Shown here in pieces: positions 13,774 through 16,987 of a DNA stretch of 16,987 nt. The translations under genes and the position numbers were made by a program. Source of the DNA: Treponema sp. (GTDB taxonomy: Bacteria > Spirochaetota > Spirochaetia > Treponematales > Treponemataceae); the NCBI GenBank assembly GCA_017390125.1, contig JAFPCT010000203.1, positions 1-16,987 of the forward strand, read 5' to 3'. Numbering within the stretch: the stretch's first letter is position 1; each line of letters starts with the position of its first letter. Below the pieces are notes generated by a model. That model was not told the DNA's origin, did not search any database, and saw only the letters and a program-made list of their open reading frames with translations.

Positions 13774-14925
13774 ATGAACCCTAAAAATCCGCTGGAGACC
13801 GTTTACTTTATAAACATTCCGGAAGACTACAAATTTTCCGACGCAGCAATGAAAATTGACCCGAAGATTCCTCTTCCGGTTCAGCAAAAAACAGAAGGCG
13901 ATCCGGATGACTTCAACATGAAGGATATTGCTCCGGAACAGATTCTGGCAGGAATTCTTACAGTACTCGCATACGACAAGCACAACGAGCACCTGGACTA
14001 TTACAGACAGATTATAAATCAGGCACGTCCGAATATTAAGAAAGAGCTCAGCGAAACTGCAATTCTCAAGACAAAAAACGAAGACTGGGATTTTGCAGAA
14101 GAACTTTTCCTTACGCTGAAAGGCCTTGACCCGGAAGACAAAGCCGTAACCCTCAACCTTGCCCTTTTCCTTGACCAGCGTGCAGAAAGCTACAAAAAGG
14201 CCGGACTTTACGACGAGGCAGAAGCCTGCGACAGCGAGGCCGGAGCATATTACACTGACGCAATGAATGCCGAACCTGCAATTCCTGACGCTTTCTTCAA
14301 TGCAGGATTCTACTATCTCAAGCAGCATGATTACCATGAGGCAAAAGGCGCTTTCGAAACATATCTCGCCCTTACCTGCGACGCAAAGGACGAAGACATG
14401 GATGAAAACTCAAAGTACAAGCAGGAACGGGCTCAGGAAATCATAGACCGCATTTCCAACGAAAACATGGATGACATTGCTTTCAGCCAGGCATACAAGC
14501 TCATTTCCACAGGAAAAGAACAGGAAGGCCTGGACAAAATCCTTAAGTACATTACAAAAAATCCGAAAGTCTGGAACGCCTGGTTCCTTATGGGATGGGG
14601 CTTGCGCAGGCAGGACCGTTGGGAGGACGCACAGAAAGCATTCCAGCAGGCACTTGAATGCGGCGGCGACCAGAATTCCGACACATACAACGAACTTGCA
14701 ATCTGCTTTATGGAACAGGGAAACATGGATGAAGCAAAGAAATCCCTGATAAAAGCATTTACAATCGCCCCGGAAGACACAAAAGTCATCTCAAACCTGG
14801 GATTCTTATGCCTCAAGCAGGGTGACAAAGCTGAGGCACAGAAATACTTTACTGCAGTGCTGGAATTCGATCCGAACGATAAGATTGCCATTAACGAGCT
14901 TGCAAAACTCGAAGCTGACAACTAG
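13774..14925 (+). CDS. Tetratricopeptide-repeat protein
   Basis: The product is 383 residues, cytoplasmic, with no signal. TPR helices are visible near 103-134 (WDFAEELFLTLKGLDPEDKA), 143-200 (AFFNAGFYYLKQHDYHEAKG), and a clear C-terminal run from 268 to 380: WNAWFLMGWGLRRQDRWEDA, YNELAICFMEQGNMDEAKKS and ISNLGFLCLKQGDKAEAQKY. The consensus G/A/Y-A-P positions are kept. TPR arrays serve as protein-binding scaffolds. The first ~55 residues are not TPR-like. It follows the PilZ gene by 20 bases with SD AGGA at 13764-13767, so the two proteins are probably made together, and the TPR protein may be a partner in c-di-GMP signalling. That link is inference from position. The stop is only five bases from the stop of the convergent DUF192 gene. 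Confidence 0.9.
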   Translation: MNPKNPLETVYFINIPEDYKFSDAAMKIDPKIPLPVQQKTEGDPDDFNMKDIAPEQILAGILTVLAYDKHNEHLDYYRQIINQARPNIKKELSETAILKTKNEDWDFAEELFLTLKGLDPEDKAVTLNLALFLDQRAESYKKAGLYDEAEACDSEAGAYYTDAMNAEPAIPDAFFNAGFYYLKQHDYHEAKGAFETYLALTCDAKDEDMDENSKYKQERAQEIIDRISNENMDDIAFSQAYKLISTGKEQEGLDKILKYITKNPKVWNAWFLMGWGLRRQDRWEDAQKAFQQALECGGDQNSDTYNELAICFMEQGNMDEAKKSLIKAFTIAPEDTKVISNLGFLCLKQGDKAEAQKYFTAVLEFDPNDKIAINELAKLEADN

Positions 14926-14930
14926 AAAAA

Positions 14931-15386
14931 TCAGTTGAAATCAATCACAAGTCTGTCGCCGGTACAGATGTTCTGATCCCTGAACCAGCCCTGAGGAACC
15001 TCAAGAGCGTAGCGGACATAACCAGTGCTGGTTGTGCCTGCAAGGCTGTAGGGAGTCATGTCAAAGATGTCCTTTATTCGGCCGTCACTTGTAATGAATG
15101 CAATGGAAAGGGGATGCGGAGTATTCTTCATCCAGAAGCGTAGAATCTGATCGTTTTCAAAAACAAAAAGCATGCCGGTTCCGTCAGGAATTCGCTTGCG
15201 CTCCATAAAGCCGAAATTACGGTCCTCAGCCTTTACAGCAAGCTCAGCCCTAACCTTTACGGAAGAGCCGTCAGAACGGACAATAGTCAAATTCTTTCGC
15301 TCAAGTCTGGAACTTTTTCCATACATAAAAAGCGCACACCCGAAGAAAACCAGGATGGCTGTAAATAATGATTTCTTGATTTTCAT
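14931..15386 (-). CDS. Exported DUF192 protein
   Basis: The product is 151 residues with an N-terminal hydrophobic segment (about 5-21). Cys17 in FFGC could be a loose spirochaete lipobox, so it may be a lipoprotein rather than a cleaved periplasmic protein. The DUF192 pattern is complete: a GFMERKRIPDG stretch at 59-69, GMLFVF at 71-76, FWMKNTPHPLSIAF at 84-97, DGRI at 101-104 and YALEVPQGW at 126-134, then a terminal GDRLVIDF. The family is widespread in bacteria and archaea, has a known structure, and has no established function. Its start lies two bases after the upstream gene's stop, with a GAAAGG SD about nine bases before the ATG, so it is the last gene of the operon that enters from the right edge. 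Confidence 0.92.
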   Translation of the reverse strand: MKIKKSLFTAILVFFGCALFMYGKSSRLERKNLTIVRSDGSSVKVRAELAVKAEDRNFGFMERKRIPDGTGMLFVFENDQILRFWMKNTPHPLSIAFITSDGRIKDIFDMTPYSLAGTTSTGYVRYALEVPQGWFRDQNICTGDRLVIDFN

Positions 15387-15388
15387 GA

Positions 15389-15925
15389 TTAAAGACCTTT
15401 CAGGAACATATCACGGGTCATTTCCGTTCCAGACGGACTGACCAGAGATTTTTTCTGCAATGAATCAAATGTTTTCTGATCAACGTATTTTAATGTAAGA
15501 GGTCGTTCCAGCGACATTGTGACAGAACTGTTTTTCCATACAGATTTTTCCGGACTTACAGAAACAGGATTTCCGTACTTTTTGCACAGGGTGTCAAAAA
15601 TGCTGAAATGATCCATTTTTTCGCGGTTGATGTTTATGGTAATTACATAAAGCTTGTCGTTGTAAAACTGAAACCAGCAGCGGTCAAGAAAAGAAAAACC
15701 AGCGTAAGTCGTTGTATCAGTCTCAATAAGGGCACGGTTTTCACCAGGAAGCAGAGAGACGTCACGTTCCCCGCGATAACCGAAATCAAGATTGTCCTTG
15801 AGGGCTTTTTTTACCTGATCAAAAGACATTCCCAGCTCCACTCCGCCGTAGCCTTTTGGAACATCTTCGGCATTCAGTATAAATGCAGTGAAAACGAACG
15901 TTAAAATCAGAAAAAGTCTTTTCAT
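15389..15925 (-). CDS. Small periplasmic protein of unknown function
   Basis: The product is 178 residues with a classic signal peptide (MKRLFLILTFVFTAFILNA, cleaved before ED). The mature part starts KGYGGVELGMSFDQVKKAL (24-42), then CWFQFYNDKLYVI (83-95) and LCKKYGNPV (113-121). A lead motif GxxxGxSxxQV, a strand ending in F.ND.L, then YG.P is a layout I have seen in several small exported bacterial proteins, but I cannot name the family. The protein at 11169-11807 has the same layout. The start overlaps the stop of the cyclic-nucleotide-binding gene as ATGA, and the DUF192 gene follows two bases after its stop. All three probably form one transcript. The SD is weak, which fits coupled translation. 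Confidence 0.82.
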   Translation of the reverse strand: MKRLFLILTFVFTAFILNAEDVPKGYGGVELGMSFDQVKKALKDNLDFGYRGERDVSLLPGENRALIETDTTTYAGFSFLDRCWFQFYNDKLYVITININREKMDHFSIFDTLCKKYGNPVSVSPEKSVWKNSSVTMSLERPLTLKYVDQKTFDSLQKKSLVSPSGTEMTRDMFLKGL

Positions 15926-16987
15926 AAATAAGGATTCTTCTTTTCTCCCTGAGCAGCCTTCTGATTGAGCTTCTTGTAAATTGACGCAATCTTCAAAAGT
16001 TCCTTGCAGTCAGGAACAAAAATCTTATTCTTGATGACAAGGAATCCCTTGCTCTTGTCTTCCGGAAACTGTGCGAAAACAGCATTGTGGGAAGCAGCAG
16101 GAATGCCGGCCATATTAGCAAGGTCAGAAAGCGAAAGCTCCGTCTGATAAGAACCGGTGAAACATTTTGCCTTCTCAACCTGAAGCGCCAGCATATCAGT
16201 CATTTTATAAACCGGGTTAATAAGATTAAGGTTATCAAGCTGCCGGTAAGAAGCCCAAAGGCGCTCAGAAAAACTTGTGGTCAGCCGGGAAATGAGCTGC
16301 GGCTGTGTGGAAACCATTTTGTCAAAGTTTCCTCGGTTGATTACCATAAGGCTGCAGTTACTGTGCGCGATGGCACTGGCAGAACGAGGCTTGTTTTCAA
16401 GCAAAGCCATTTCTCCGAACATATCGCCTTTTTTGAGCACGGCAAGAATAACCTCTTTTCCGGCGGTAACCTTTGTAATTGCAACCTCACCGTCCTGAAT
16501 TACGAACATGTCGGAACCTGACTGGCTTTCAGAGAAAATCATTTCTCCCTCGTTGTACGAGCAGGTAAGCTCCTTTGTAGGCTCAAAACGGCGGAAATCC
16601 GTCATGGTGCTGAGCGTCTTGAAGCGTTCCTGTACCTGAGGAATATGAACGTTCGTGGGGCACTCTTTCATGAAATGATAATATGCGTAAATGGCAATCC
16701 CATGCTTTCCCATCTTGTCGTAATACTTTGCAACATCAAGGATGTGCTCCGGGAAATCAAAGGCAGGCTTTCCTGCCTCCTGCATGAAAATCTCATTCAT
16801 GCTTCTCATGCGGTTTGCAAAAGTACGGATAATCTTAAGGGCGATTGAAGTATTGTTTACGATTAATTCCGGATACTGATCTTTTCTTACGCAGATGCAT
16901 TTTGTATCCTCAAGGGCAACTACGTTCTCAATCTGAGAATGATTCGACATACAGGAAATGACACCTACAAAATCACCGGCGCCATAA
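15922..16987 (-). CDS. Tandem cyclic-nucleotide-binding protein (Crp-like), 5' end outside window
   Basis: The gene is partial at its 5' end. The frame stays open to the right edge, and the residues before the ATG at 16950 (YGAGDFVGVISC) are plainly cyclic-nucleotide-domain sequence, so that ATG is internal. Visible order, counted from the edge: second half of a first CNB domain (1-60); a helical linker (about 75-120) with a TPR-like look; a complete second CNB domain (about 135-230) with the phosphate-binding cassette GDMFGEMALLENKPRSASA, keeping the Glu and Arg that contact the cyclic phosphate; and a C-terminal stretch (about 280-335, LSLSDLANMAGIP... to IFVPDCKELL) resembling a Crp winged helix. 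It probably senses cAMP or another cyclic nucleotide. Whether it binds DNA is uncertain because the recognition helix is not typical. It leads the operon with the periplasmic and DUF192 genes. Confidence 0.88.
   Translation of the reverse strand, partial: YGAGDFVGVISCMSNHSQIENVVALEDTKCICVRKDQYPELIVNNTSIALKIIRTFANRMRSMNEIFMQEAGKPAFDFPEHILDVAKYYDKMGKHGIAIYAYYHFMKECPTNVHIPQVQERFKTLSTMTDFRRFEPTKELTCSYNEGEMIFSESQSGSDMFVIQDGEVAITKVTAGKEVILAVLKKGDMFGEMALLENKPRSASAIAHSNCSLMVINRGNFDKMVSTQPQLISRLTTSFSERLWASYRQLDNLNLINPVYKMTDMLALQVEKAKCFTGSYQTELSLSDLANMAGIPAASHNAVFAQFPEDKSKGFLVIKNKIFVPDCKELLKIASIYKKLNQKAAQGEKKNPYL

Noticed and set aside
13645..14337. 230-residue open frame on the minus strand over the PilZ tail and TPR gene
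   Set aside because: It is an antisense shadow of two well-supported genes; its Cys/Val/Phe-rich product resembles no protein family and it has no promoter or SD.
14919..14937. CAACT/AGTTG hairpin as two-way terminator between the TPR and DUF192 genes
   Set aside because: Only five base pairs with a nine-base loop and no T-run on either strand.
1..16987. Mobile elements, CRISPR arrays, toxin-antitoxin or defence systems
   Set aside because: No transposase, integrase, regularly spaced repeats or known defence domains are visible in any of the supported genes; the inverted tRNA fragment alone is not enough to call an integrated element.

Overview
The window looks like chromosomal DNA of a spirochaete, most likely a host-associated Treponema. 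This rests on family content recognised by eye: a treponemal-type outer-membrane barrel (UPF0164/FadL-like), a large cytoplasmic protein of a type I associate with treponemes, spirochaete-style lipoprotein signals, and a PilZ protein next to a TPR protein. No database search was possible. I see no transposase, integrase, phage gene, CRISPR array or recognisable defence cassette. Most of the window is ordinary chromosomal content in compact operons, often with ATGA stop/start overlaps.

Layout. (1) Positions 1-1406, minus strand: exoA followed by a 5-formyltetrahydrofolate cyclo-ligase gene that runs off the left edge. (2) Positions 1487-1647, minus strand: a tRNA-Asn(GUU) with a near-consensus promoter and a strong intrinsic terminator. 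(3) Positions 1676-6003, minus strand: an outer-membrane barrel gene followed by a giant periplasmic protein of eight Ig-like domains ending in an OmpA peptidoglycan-binding domain; together they look like an envelope-tethering module. (4) Positions 6138-7679, plus strand: a 513-residue helical cytoplasmic protein of unknown function. (5) Positions 7701-10355, minus strand: rarA fused to a degenerate methyltransferase-like domain. (6) Positions 10426-12607, plus strand: a three-gene envelope operon (membrane protein, small exported protein, phosphodiester-glycosidase-like lipoprotein). (7) Positions 12662-14925, plus strand: a PilZ (c-di-GMP) protein and a TPR protein. (8) Positions 14931-16987, minus strand: a tandem cyclic-nucleotide-binding protein that enters from the right edge, then a small exported protein and a DUF192 protein.

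The most distinctive signal is in the promoters. Five genes that begin transcription units (exoA, the 513-aa protein, rarA, the membrane protein and the PilZ protein) have no Shine-Dalgarno sequence. Each has a sigma70-type -10 hexamer ending only 6-9 bases before the start codon, so the transcripts should start at, or within about three bases of, the initiation codon. Most genes inside operons, and the outer-membrane operon, have ordinary ribosome binding sites. This suggests frequent leaderless initiation in this organism. Other points worth a second look are the first cyclic-nucleotide domain, which has lost its phosphate-binding residues; the alternating A/B super-repeat in the Ig/OmpA protein; an inverted 15-base copy of the tRNA T-arm beside the tRNA gene; and a pair of distantly similar small exported proteins in two separate operons.
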